A stretch of DNA of 64,000 nt from Endotrypanum monterogeii (lineage: Eukaryota > Euglenozoa > Kinetoplastea > Trypanosomatida > Trypanosomatidae). Location: NCBI GenBank assembly GCA_000333855.2, contig CM007329.1:482226-546225 (forward strand). The letters are read 5' to 3'. Under the pieces are notes generated by a model. The model was not told where the DNA came from. It was given only the letters and a program-made list of their open reading frames with translations, and did no database searches. Position 1 is the first letter of the stretch; every line of letters begins with the position of its first letter. Below are positions 20,365 to 30,532 of the stretch, in pieces. The translations under genes were made by a program, and so were the position numbers.

Positions 20365-22174
20365 TGTGCAATCGCAGGACGGACCCCAGATGCGGGTATA
20401 TGAGAAAAAGAGGGAAGTCGGAGCTCGCTGCGCAAACTTCAACGATGTGTAGCAGAGTGGGTGAAAAGAAAGGGCGAGTGCGGTCTATGTCAGTCACTCT
20501 TGAGTTGTAGGAAATGTGTACAACGATCACAGCGTTGGGAGAAAAGCGAGAGTTGCACACACACACACACACACAGACGTCACGACCTATCGTTCCTTTG
20601 TCAGATGAGTTGAACAGACGACTGTGAGAACGCCTATGTCACCCCCGCTGGTGTACAATTTTCAGCAATGCAAAGAAGCAGCCGGGGAGTGATCAAAAGC
20701 GGGAAAAACAATCGACCACAGAATCACGAACTGTGAATAAAAATTTGAAAAAAAAAAGGGCTTCGAGAGGCGCAACACAAAACCGGTATGGATACGAGGT
20801 GGACGCTTCCTCCACCGTCATCAGCAACCACTCCTGTCAAGCTCAACTATACAGTGTGTGTCTATTGAGTATGTGACCCCTTCCCCACCCCTTTTTTTCT
20901 ATGAGAGTGCAGTCAGTCGAGTGACCGGGGTGCGCCTTGGTAAGTGCCCAGGGAAAGTTCAAGAACAGCGCTGGTGTGAGTAACAGAAAGAAACGCACTG
21001 GGGGGCAAAATAGGAGGTGATGGGGGAGGACAAGATAATCAAAGTTCGCTGACAGAGTGGGGAAGGAGATGTCATTGACATCTGCTTTTTTCCCATTCAT
21101 CGTGACTGCTAGGGAGGCTACGGGTGACAGCACGCGTACACCCACCTATTCAACCCCTACAAATCACACGCAGAGAGACACACACACAGACGAGCGCTTT
21201 CCGTGCATGGCAAAAAGTATATTATCGAAGGATACGACTGGCTTACTTGCACTTCTCAGATGGACGTCTCGGCTGAGCGCAGTAGATCATTGGGAAACAG
21301 CACAATCGACATGCGACGTAAGTCAAGTACACGGAGCTGCGCCGCCACCTCCACCCCCCTGCTTGCCCCTCCCTTGTCGACAGACTTCCCTCTCAGTGAA
21401 CATATCTGGGTCTTGCTCCCCGACCTGCGCTCGCCCACACCACACCACACCCAACTCTCTTGCCCTCGTCCTTTGTGTGATTTGCGAGGAGGGGGGGGGG
21501 AGGCGTAAGCTCAGAGACGTTCAAAGCCCTACCAGCACTGCACTCACGGAGGTCAAGTTCAAACTGATAATGGGCGCAAAGAGCACATCGCACTCACGAA
21601 CGGGGAGGGGAGGGGGGGGGGGATCCGTGTCGCGACGGAAGGGAGCAACACCATAGGTACTAAGAGAAAGAAAAAAACATCGAGCAGACGGCAGGCACAG
21701 CGTCACGGCGGATGATGCCAATACGCCGTCAACATGACAACCCCCTCCCTTCCTCTCTCTCTTTTTTTCTCCGCGAAAAAAGGGAGACGCAGACATTGCC
21801 AGACAAGCAGTGGTACACTGCAACGAGTGAAATCATGTCCTGAGAAGAGTGAAGAAGCGGGTGGGGAAGAGATCCAACGCGTTTGTTGAGTAGCGGATGC
21901 CTGCTGGTTGAAGAACCAAGTGATGCAGACAACTGTTTGCCGTTTGACAAGAGTGCCCCTCGACTGCACTCCCTAGTTGGTTTGCGGTGCCAGGCCACTG
22001 GCACAGTCGAAAAGCAGGTGCACTGAGCGGGACATTACCGCCGTGGTTACACCGCCTGCCTCCGCTCATACCGGCAAGCACTCACATCGCCTAGACCTTT
22101 AAAAGATCCGGCTCACCATCATCACGACAGCCAGCACCTTGCCCGGGCTCGACCAGAACGATACACATGCGCTG
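20365..22174. other. Intergenic: 1.8 kb without an accepted gene
   Basis: Contains an AC run (about 20554-20574), A-run (about 20750-20758), several G-runs (about 21491-21500 and 21613-21622) and pyrimidine-rich stretches near 21747-21770. A 199-codon plus-strand frame at 21057-21656 was considered and not accepted. Confidence 0.5.
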
Positions 22175-23917
22175 TTACTGCAATGGCCTGAAGATATCCT
22201 CAACACTCTGCACTCGCTGAAAGGCGCGAGCTCGGCCAACCTTCGTGAAGAGCGCGCCATCATCTACGTACACAAAAACCGCTTTGCTACTGTTCTCTCC
22301 CGTGAGGCCGTCGTGCAGCTTGTAGAGACGGTGCCCATCTGGTGAGCGCGAGGGTGTCTCATCTAACACGAGCTGCTTATCCTCTGCGAGGGTCTGCAGA
22401 AGAGATACGCTCACTTTACCGCCGTTCTGGCGCAGCAGGGCCTCATATGTACGCTGCTTTGAAGATATGCTACTCGTGCCACTGGCCTGCGCCACCTCCG
22501 AGTGTGCCAACTTCTCGAGAATAAGAAGAAGTCGGTATTGTGCGGTGTGTAGGATACCTGACCACTCACGAGACTCCTGCACCGCTTTGCCGGTGCCGCT
22601 GACGGTTGAGGAGGGTGAGGAGAGGCTGAGCAGCTGCGTCACCGCCTGGCCGTGGGGCTGTACAAGCGAGTTATTGAACGACACCGACATTCCCTGTCTC
22701 GCGCTACCGTTTCCAAAGGCCTTTTCTAGCGGGAGGAGCCACGCATCGTACAGTCGCTGCGCCGTACGCAGTCGGCGTTCCAGCGTAGGCTGCCGCGACG
22801 ACGAGGCGGGTAGGGGAACGGACTGGCAGGCGTACAAGAGCGCCATGATAAATCGAAGAAGCCAGCGACACTGCTTTTTGAAGTGGTCGGTATCGCCGTA
22901 GTAGTCAGAGCGGAGCTGCTCGGCGGCCGCCTGCAGAGGCTGCAGAAACCACCGTGAAGCGAGTGAGGAAGGATAATGCTCAAGGAGATACAAGTCCAAG
23001 GCTGGAAAGAGCAGCTCGCCTCCACTCAAGAGCTCAGATCCGTGGGCGCGGCAAGAGCGCCCACTTGACGAACGGAAAAAGTTGGGGGGAGGCCGAAACA
23101 GCACGTCGGAGAGGCGCGCGAAGAGGTGTGCCTTCACTGTGGATTGTAGGAGAGCAGCAGCGTCGCGCAGAAGAGAGGTGAGTCTTGTGTTCCCGTCTCT
23201 CACCCACTCACTCACCAGCGATGGTGGTATGACATCGTCGCTGGAGGGCTGAGGCGCACACGCGAGATCTGCCGCGGTGGCAGAGACAGCACGCGGCAAA
23301 GCCAAAGAAACATCAACGCAGAAGGCACTGAAAATAAGCAACGACGTGAGTTTGGCGCCGCTGCACCGCGTACTGCCGCTATGCTCGCTTGGTGCCCCGG
23401 GCAGCGCAGTGTCATCAGCCGCTGTCACGTCCTCGAAACTCGAGGCTTCCTCGCCGGAAGCGGTCGCCTCTTTGGAGGACGTCCACAACGCCGCGGTGGT
23501 CTCTGACGTTTGCCAAGCTGCTGTGGTTGTCCCTCGCAGTCCGCGTGTCACGCTCTGCAGCAATGCGAAATCCTGACCTTTGGTGCGACGCTGCTGCATT
23601 GCCAGCGACGGTGCGGTGCCTTCCTGGTGTATTTTGCGCATCATGTCCATCGCGGCCTCAATGTATGATCGAAACCCCCCGAGAGACTGCAGAGAGCGCA
23701 CTGTGTCGGCAAAGCTGTTGCTCGTACCCACGTGCGGAGTCCCTGCGCTGGAGCTGACAGATTTAGAGGACGCTGATGACGATGACACGGCAAAAACGGA
23801 AGGCACACCTTCCTGGCTTTGGAAAGTGCTTCGCCGCTCATCGAGCAGCACCTGCGAGCGTTGCAGAACGCGAGTAGTGCTGGCAAAGAGCTCATCCACC
23901 TGCGAAGGGTTAAACAT
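22175..23917 (-). CDS. Large protein of unknown function
   Basis: From the ATG at 23917 (MFNPSQVDEL) the product has 580 residues. Upstream codons lack an ATG before the frame closes. The N-terminal 200 residues are Ser/Thr/Ala-rich, with a helical start (DELFASTTRVLQRSQVLLDE). The middle (about 230-400) is helical and hydrophobic, with segments such as ALDLYLLEHYPSSLASRWFL and KQCRWLLRFIMALLYACQSV. The last ~110 residues (SVSLLQTLAEDKQLVLDE, then HRLYKLHDG) could fold as a winged-helix-like unit. No catalytic motif or clear membrane span is recognised. The helical scaffold could suit a vesicle-tethering or peroxin-like protein, but that is only a guess. Coding status is well supported by length and composition. 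Confidence 0.7.
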   Translation of the reverse strand: MFNPSQVDELFASTTRVLQRSQVLLDERRSTFQSQEGVPSVFAVSSSSASSKSVSSSAGTPHVGTSNSFADTVRSLQSLGGFRSYIEAAMDMMRKIHQEGTAPSLAMQQRRTKGQDFALLQSVTRGLRGTTTAAWQTSETTAALWTSSKEATASGEEASSFEDVTAADDTALPGAPSEHSGSTRCSGAKLTSLLIFSAFCVDVSLALPRAVSATAADLACAPQPSSDDVIPPSLVSEWVRDGNTRLTSLLRDAAALLQSTVKAHLFARLSDVLFRPPPNFFRSSSGRSCRAHGSELLSGGELLFPALDLYLLEHYPSSLASRWFLQPLQAAAEQLRSDYYGDTDHFKKQCRWLLRFIMALLYACQSVPLPASSSRQPTLERRLRTAQRLYDAWLLPLEKAFGNGSARQGMSVSFNNSLVQPHGQAVTQLLSLSSPSSTVSGTGKAVQESREWSGILHTAQYRLLLILEKLAHSEVAQASGTSSISSKQRTYEALLRQNGGKVSVSLLQTLAEDKQLVLDETPSRSPDGHRLYKLHDGLTGENSSKAVFVYVDDGALFTKVGRARAFQRVQSVEDIFRPLQ

Positions 23918-23970
23918 GCTCGACACCACTCGCACCTTCGTGCGCTAAAGACCTTGAGATACTTGAAGGG

Positions 23971-24009
<39 letters not shown>

Positions 24010-25885
24010 CGTGGTGGGGGTGTGGGTGAAGGAAGTGAAGCGCAAGCAGACGAGGCCGCACCAACACAGGCCATTATGAGAAGAGAGGGAGGAGAACCAC
24101 GCAGAAATATGTGGCGGCGACGAGCAAACAGGAGTAAAAGTAGTGGCGGTGGATCAGCAAACCCTAATATCCGGTAAACTCACTGACAAAGAATACAGCA
24201 CTACTCAACAGGTAGGCTCCTCGAGAAACACTAAACTAGGTCGCTTGGGCGGTGCAGAACACCGTAGTTACCCGATACAGACGTTAAAGCCTCTCCCCAA
24301 GTGCACCCCGTCCTCCCACAGAGACGTATCACCTCCTAGCTGCCTTGTTACGTACTTCTCTTTGGGTAGGTGTTTAGTGGATCGCAAAAAAAAAAATGCA
24401 AAAAATCCTATGTCCAGTATGCTTTGAACACGATGCGAGGGAGGAAGAGGGGGAGCACGGATATGCCGCGGCGATACCCGCGTCTCAGCTCCTGTGGTCA
24501 TCAAACCGACCGGGTTGACGGACAGCGGTAAAAAAAAGGAGGAGAGGGCCCGGGGGGGGGGGGGCACATATGGTCAACGCCACACCCGACCCCCGCCAGC
24601 TCACGGGCCCAATCGAGGGGTGTGGAGGGGAAGCAGGCAGACATGCATGAGACACAGCCATGGCAAACCCAGTCCTCCGCGCACGACCTTCCCCCCCTCC
24701 CCTCATCAGCAGGCGGTGGGGCCCGTGCGACAGACGCTCGAGCCACGGCGACACGACGCTACCTTGGACCCTAGTGTTGACATCCGTTGCGGAGCACTGC
24801 CCTTGCCTCACTACACCAAAGGCACCGAGCCCTGCCACCAACAGACGCGAATCTGGGATCGGCAGGGCGAGGAAGCGGGCGGACACAAAGCTGCCTGACC
24901 TCCTCGGAGCACCGGGTGGGGCGAGCTCTACCCTGGGTGCCTCACACGATGGCGTGCATCTTAGGCAGTCAAGAAAAAATTAGCCCACTCAAATGCCTCT
25001 AGACGCGCCTGGCGCAGAGACGCTTCAATGTTATGAGAACGAGACGTGAAGGGATACTCAACTCAAGCGCCTATCGGAAGCACAGCACCCTCCTCGCGAT
25101 AGCAGTGACGAGGGAATAAAAGGGAGGGAGGCAAGAGTATCTCGGGGAAATAGAAAGGAGTTTTGCACATCCACAAAGGCAAGGGAAGTACTGTACAAGG
25201 TAAATCGAAGTGGGCAGCGGCTGCTCCGCGTAGCAACAAGTGAATATGTTGCATTAAAAAAAAAAAGCATCAACGGAATGGATGGTGGGAGGAGGTGCAG
25301 AGGTTGCGCAAGGCCGTTGCTACACGAACGTACCTACAAACATACACACACATCTGCTGCATACCTGAGCAGCTCACGAAACTGCGAATGACAGGAGAGA
25401 ACCCCATCTGGGTATGTGAAGGCCCCAGTCTTCCTTTTTCACCGTCTTCTCTCTTGGGAAGTTCAGCGGTCTCAGAGTATCATCATTCCGCATCCACCCA
25501 ATAAAACAATTTGCACCGATCCACTTCTAGTGACCTCCAGTGACTTGCACATCAAGAAGCGAGATGCATGCACTTCTTGTGCGAGAGTGAGCGCGCAGCT
25601 GTGCCAGCTGCTTCTATACCGAGTTGCTGCTGGAAGATCTCTCTTACCGGGCATTCTCTCTCTACCGGCTGAAAATTTTCGACATCACGAGGGATGCACC
25701 ACGTAGCAACTCGGTATGGGGACGAGCATCTGCGAGAGCTGCCAAAGGAAACCGCGGTCGCTCGACATGCGGGTGTCAGTGTGCGATGGTATACTCAAGT
25801 CATCCAAGACACCAAGGCATGTATACACCTTTGCTTGGAAGCCGCGCAACGAGTCTGTCTGTGAGCGGTACGCTAGAGCTCTGCC
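23918..25885. other. Intergenic: GT repeat and dispersed-repeat copy C
   Basis: Begins with a long GT run (about 23971-24005) just upstream of the preceding gene. Copy C of the dispersed repeat lies at 24468-24945. The remainder has A-runs (about 25256-25266) and no protein-like frame. Confidence 0.55.
24468..24945 (+). repeat. Dispersed repeat, copy C (SIDER-like candidate)
   Basis: About 478 bp in the same orientation as copy A. It starts at CGCGGCGATACCCGCGTCTC and ends at CTGGGTGCCTCAC. A few point differences separate it from A and B, so the three copies are recent or homogenised. Confidence 0.7.
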
Positions 25886-27877
25886 CTAATCCCTCACGGT
25901 GACATAGATGGCCAACAGCAAAAATGAAAGTCCGATGCCTCCACCAATAAGGGCACCGCCGGACACAGCGTCACACATAAAATACGAATCGCTTACTTTC
26001 ACGCAGAGAGTCCCTGCGAAGATCATCGTGAGGGGGTTAAGGCAGACAAATGCCGCTGCCGTGGCGACACCCAAGACTCCGTTCGCTGCTGACATAAAAA
26101 ATATTTGAGCTAGCAGCATTACGGCCCATAAAACAGCCGTGATGATGTGGCACAGGAAGGCGTAGCGGAGGAAGTGATCATGTATATACTGAAAGGTGCT
26201 GCGCACATCTGCACGCGTGGTCACCAGGGGTATGTAATGCTGCCTCCACGCCACAGTTTTTCCATACCACATCTCTGTGGATTTGGGTGGCACTTCCGTA
26301 GTTGCACGATTTATGTTGGAGCTGCAGCGGAGACTTATGCTGGAGAAACCTGAGGGTCGTCTCGATGAGTCGAGCCAATCAGCGTTGGTTGGGTAGAGCT
26401 CATCGCGCCGCTTCTTGACAGATGAGTAAGTGACCTGGGACAGAGCCACGACTTGTGGGCGACCTAATGTGGTGCACCATAATCCCCTGACCTGCATATC
26501 TTCCGAGAAGGGATCAAAGGAATATGCGTAGCGAGTACCGACATCTTTGCCCGCCAGCAGAGCTGACTCGTTCTGGAAAACTGGTGACGAGAAATTCGCA
26601 TCAAAATACATCAACACAAAACACGAAGACGCCTTTTCGTCGTTGTCGGAACTCCTGCCAGAGCAATACGGAATAAACGATTGCTCGCGTTCATCGAGAG
26701 TGATGGGGCGCCACCGTATGTCGGACAGCTCCGCTGGTACGAGTACGAAGCTAGGCAGGTTCTTGCTTGGGTACACATCACACTGTGTAGGTATAGTGAG
26801 GTCGATGGTCGGCCCGTCTAGCACGTGTCCGTAGGCCTGCACGCGGGTGAAAGCAAGAGCCGAAATGGTGCCCATGACAACACTACACACGAGCATCAAG
26901 ATACTCCAGGAAAGAATGCGCATGGTGCCTTGCTTGTCGATTCGCGAGAAGGAGTTTCCGGCGAGCGGAATGACGACAAGGGTCACCTCAAGCAATGTCA
27001 TGACGGTGAGGAGTAGAAAAGTGGTGATGCCCAGCTTTTGGTCAGTGTGGAGCGCCGTGCGCAGAAAACCCAAGAAGTAGGCCACAACAAAATTGGCCGT
27101 GAGCAGCACCGCTACCATGATGCCTGTAGCGACACACCATCGAATATGTTTTGCGGTGCTGATGTAATATTCTCTCTTCTTATATCCTTCAACTTTGATG
27201 CGTTCCCGAATGTAGTCGTCACGAGTGACAATCTTCGGTTTGGAAACGATCCGACGCACATAGCGCGGCAGGTTCGACTGCTTCCTCCACTCCCTGGAGC
27301 GGAAGTAGGTCCAATGCGGGGCCAGGTTCACGTGAAACCGCCAGAAGCGACATACACTGCCGAGATGTACGATGTCTGCGTGTGTGCTCACGTTGACGTA
27401 CAGAAGTATGACGCACAGAATGTCTGCCGAAAATGGACCCGTTTGCAGAGGCAACTCCGCCTCGGCGTCCTCGTCACTTTTTCCGCCACCACCGCGACGA
27501 CCCACACGAGTGCGCGATCGACTGCGAACGTTGTTGGCGGTGATGCATGAGCAGAAACGCACCACCGCGCGGGGCTCCCCAGTGAAGGTGAACTCTCCTG
27601 AAGCCTCTCGCATGTGGTGCATGTGCAGCGTCGATGAGGTAACCCGATGCGAAGAGGAATAAGTGGGTTTGTCCGCTGTGGTAGTTGTTTCTGAAAATAT
27701 GTCGTTGATGTGAGTCGAGCTAACCGGCGGCGTCTGTTCTCTGGCGATGATGCGCATCTCGGTAGACTCGTTCGCCCGTCCATGTACCGCCACCCCCTCG
27801 CATGAGGGCGACTCGATCTCGACGACATAGACCATGCCAATAGACTCAAGGGAGTTGGTGCGTTTGAAAAAATCCAT
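25886..27877 (-). CDS. Six-span membrane protein with an F-box-like segment
   Basis: The 663-residue product starts at the ATG at 27877 (MDFFKRTNSLES). Residues 1-145 are hydrophilic with Thr/Ser-rich and Arg/Gly-rich (RVGRRGGGGK) stretches. Residues 148-197 (FSADILCVILLYVN, then LGSVCRFWRFHV and WTYFRSREW) resemble an F-box, the motif that binds SKP1 in ubiquitin ligases. Three membrane spans follow at about 246-270, 283-305 and 319-343, then a 220-residue extramembrane domain with several Cys and N-glycosylation sequons (for example NFS, NES), then spans at about 571-595, 601-623 and 640-660. If the N-terminus is cytosolic, the large loop is lumenal or extracellular. No transporter or receptor signature is recognised. 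An F-box-like segment joined to a polytopic membrane domain is unusual. Confidence 0.75.
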   Translation of the reverse strand: MDFFKRTNSLESIGMVYVVEIESPSCEGVAVHGRANESTEMRIIAREQTPPVSSTHINDIFSETTTTADKPTYSSSHRVTSSTLHMHHMREASGEFTFTGEPRAVVRFCSCITANNVRSRSRTRVGRRGGGGKSDEDAEAELPLQTGPFSADILCVILLYVNVSTHADIVHLGSVCRFWRFHVNLAPHWTYFRSREWRKQSNLPRYVRRIVSKPKIVTRDDYIRERIKVEGYKKREYYISTAKHIRWCVATGIMVAVLLTANFVVAYFLGFLRTALHTDQKLGITTFLLLTVMTLLEVTLVVIPLAGNSFSRIDKQGTMRILSWSILMLVCSVVMGTISALAFTRVQAYGHVLDGPTIDLTIPTQCDVYPSKNLPSFVLVPAELSDIRWRPITLDEREQSFIPYCSGRSSDNDEKASSCFVLMYFDANFSSPVFQNESALLAGKDVGTRYAYSFDPFSEDMQVRGLWCTTLGRPQVVALSQVTYSSVKKRRDELYPTNADWLDSSRRPSGFSSISLRCSSNINRATTEVPPKSTEMWYGKTVAWRQHYIPLVTTRADVRSTFQYIHDHFLRYAFLCHIITAVLWAVMLLAQIFFMSAANGVLGVATAAAFVCLNPLTMIFAGTLCVKVSDSYFMCDAVSGGALIGGGIGLSFLLLAIYVTVRD

Positions 27878-28097
27878 GATGCCCACCCACCACCCGTAAG
27901 GGTACGTGTTTACGCGGTCTAGTCAGCTTGTGGACACCAGAAAAAAAAAGGAAACCCCGTTTGAGCACAGCAAGTAGGCGGGCGCGCGCGGTGCTATGTG
28001 CAGAGCGATCACATGAGTTTAAAGTGAAGAGGAGAAGAAAACTGAGATTGGGTGCCTCTCCCTCTCTCCTTACCCTCGGAGCTCGCACCCTTTCTCG

Positions 28098-28137
<40 letters not shown>

Positions 28138-28942
28138 ATTTCTTGGTTTATATGTGTGTGTGAACGCCAATGGGTTTAGGCATGATATATGTACCTGGTT
28201 GGCTTGCAGAACAGCACGAATGCCCTCAACTTCCCACCTCACACACACACAATATTAGCCGTATATACACGCGCACACGCAAATGGAAGTAGGGAGTCAC
28301 AATCGTACCAGTTTTGTGCGAGATACGTTTAGGCAGGAGGTGATGAAGGTACACAGTTAAGGGGGAGTAGTAGAAAATGCAATCATCTGCCAACACTCAG
28401 TTCGACAGAGGGACAGACATATGACACACATTGCGTACGTGAATCTCTCGTGTTGACGCTGTGCCTAACTGCGCAGGAGGCTTTGCACACCTGCGCACCG
28501 TTTATGGCCAAATCCAGTGGTACTTTGACTACCTCTCCCAACATTTGCGCGCTTCTCTTGTGCCTGATTTTTCTCGCTTACTGTGGTCGACGACACTCGA
28601 TACACACACACACACACACACACAACATGCATGGAGGGGGGCAGTCCGCCACCGCGTGCGCTGGTGACCAACCATATTTAAATCTGCGTCGGCCACTGAT
28701 CGTTCATGTAGAACGTTAGCTGGAAAACAAAATGGACGTTAGTCGCTTGAATACAGCTACAGGACAGAGAAACAAAAAATATCCAGGGGGTGGGCGGTGG
28801 GTGGTTGGGTTCCGTGGCGCAGGTATCCTCGACTCGAAACCCGAATAATTTCCTTTCTTCAGGCAGAGGTCTCTCTACTTTCATTTTTTAAAAAGTGTTG
28901 CTCTTCTCCCGATACAGTTGGGCGAGATGAGATTCGGCGACG
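27878..28942. other. Intergenic: TA and AC repeats
   Basis: Contains a TA run (about 28098-28134) and an AC run (about 28601-28623). No protein-like frame; short frames spanning these runs translate as IYIY or THTH. Confidence 0.6.
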
Positions 28943-30532
28943 CTAACCTGTCGCCAGCAGGCCTAGAATGGGCACCAAGTGGCCAGTGAAGGGCGACATA
29001 ATTGTGAGGTTTGCAAGATCGCATACTCGCCGCGATCCTCGCGAGCGACGGTTAACCAGGCAGTCCATGAGATGAAACAAAAGCCAAAGGCTGCGCAGCT
29101 CTCGAATATGACGCAACCACGGTGTGGCACATGTGAGGTCCGCCTGACGCAACCCACAGTGGTCGGATGTGCCGTGTCGCATTACCAGCGTCGCCCAAAG
29201 ACCGTACATCGAGTCGTGTGTCGTCTGATACAGCTCATAGAACGAGTCCAGGAGCACAGCAGGAAGGTCGCAGTAGGAAGAGCGTAGCGATGCATCTTTT
29301 AGTTTTTCGCCGCGCGTGTAACCCGGTACATGACCAGAGCCAGTGACGTACATGGCGCTGCGCAGCTTGCCGCCCGCTGGGTCGGCGTACAGCTGCATGC
29401 ACGATGCCGCCAAAGCCTCAGCGGCCTGAAGAATACCGTTCTCAGTGTATCTTGCAGTGGATGGACGCCCCGGGTAGCGATGAGCGCCATGGCGAATGCC
29501 CTGAGCCAGCAGCCCTGACAGCGCGCACATGCGGGGTGTAGCTAGCGGGACTAGTGCCTCGGCACGTGACCCCACAAAAGTAATGTTTATCGCGCGGGCC
29601 TCATCACGGACAGTGCGTGTGTAGATCAAATCCTGAATAATGAACTCGACGGCTGCATCGTACGCCTCCACTAAATCCTTGTCTGCCTCCCGCTGTCCAC
29701 CCAGTACCCACATATGTAGTAAGAGACGCGTGAACGGAACCACCGCGTCGTAGGTGCCGGCTCGCAGCGGGAGGAGGTGAGAATTATACAGTGGTGGCAC
29801 GGCTGCAAACCGTTGGTCGAGCCGCCAGTGCGACTCACGGATCTTCAACAAGGTGTCCCGCACCGATACGATGCCGTTGGGAGTCAACCAGGACCAGCCG
29901 GCCGTCGCTCGTCCCCACACATCGCCACTGAACGCCAACCACGAAGACGCGTTCCACCTCACGGTCGGAGCCAACCGCGCCGGTGTATTCTCAATTATGT
30001 TCCGCACCTCTTTCACCTCGGCAATCTTTCCCTTGATAGACCACACCACTGCCGCACTTTTGAGTGCCTCGCGCACTGCGACGAGGGCTTCTGGTCGCGC
30101 AGCAGTTGTTGCTATGCCTACTGCCTTTTCAGCCTCCTCCCTTAGTCTCGTTGCGTTTTGGATGAAGTCGCTATCAATACCCGTGAGCATCGCGAGATCC
30201 CATGCGGCGAGGCGCGCCTCGGGCAAGTCCGCCAAGAAGGGCAACATCGCGCTGAGTGACGCCGCAACATACACCATTGTTTCCTGTATCATGGGCGTCT
30301 CAGCGAAAGGAGCGATCGGCCATCGGTTCAACGAAGTCTCGTTAGAAATGACTGCAGCCGCACGCCTTGCATCCGGTGCCGATACCTTCTCCTTTCCATG
30401 GTCTCTTAGGCTGACGGCGACGCGTGCGGCAAGCAGATTGATCAAAAGAACGTATATCACGACCCCAACAAACGCGTACACCAAGTAGGGGTCGATTGAG
30501 CGCAGCCAGCGCTTTAAACGTTGCCGGTTCAT
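28943..30532 (-). CDS. GH47 (class I alpha-mannosidase)-like type II membrane protein, probably inactive
   Basis: From the ATG at 30532 (MNRQRLKRWL) the product has 529 residues: a basic cytosolic stub, one signal-anchor span (about 16-38), then a domain that follows glycoside hydrolase family 47. GH47 landmarks visible are AWDLAMLTGIDSDF (111-124), AGTYDAVVPFTRLLLHMWVLGG (258-279, equivalent to the family's D-S-x-Y-E-Y-L-L strand), RMCALSGLLAQGIRHGA (334-350, equivalent to the HLxCFxGG strand), SYCDLPAVLLDSFYELYQTTHD (419-440) and TGHLVP near the end (516-521). In active enzymes the penultimate landmark reads RPE; here it is LPA, so the conserved Glu is missing, and the acidic pair of the DSxYEY strand is only partly kept. 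It probably resides in the ER or Golgi. Loss of catalytic residues suggests a lectin-like or EDEM-like role. Confidence 0.7.
   Translation of the reverse strand: MNRQRLKRWLRSIDPYLVYAFVGVVIYVLLINLLAARVAVSLRDHGKEKVSAPDARRAAAVISNETSLNRWPIAPFAETPMIQETMVYVAASLSAMLPFLADLPEARLAAWDLAMLTGIDSDFIQNATRLREEAEKAVGIATTAARPEALVAVREALKSAAVVWSIKGKIAEVKEVRNIIENTPARLAPTVRWNASSWLAFSGDVWGRATAGWSWLTPNGIVSVRDTLLKIRESHWRLDQRFAAVPPLYNSHLLPLRAGTYDAVVPFTRLLLHMWVLGGQREADKDLVEAYDAAVEFIIQDLIYTRTVRDEARAINITFVGSRAEALVPLATPRMCALSGLLAQGIRHGAHRYPGRPSTARYTENGILQAAEALAASCMQLYADPAGGKLRSAMYVTGSGHVPGYTRGEKLKDASLRSSYCDLPAVLLDSFYELYQTTHDSMYGLWATLVMRHGTSDHCGLRQADLTCATPWLRHIRELRSLWLLFHLMDCLVNRRSRGSRRVCDLANLTIMSPFTGHLVPILGLLATG

Noticed and set aside
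21057..21656. 199-codon plus-strand frame
   Set aside because: Low-complexity Pro/Ser/Thr composition, wrong strand for the cluster, no family features.
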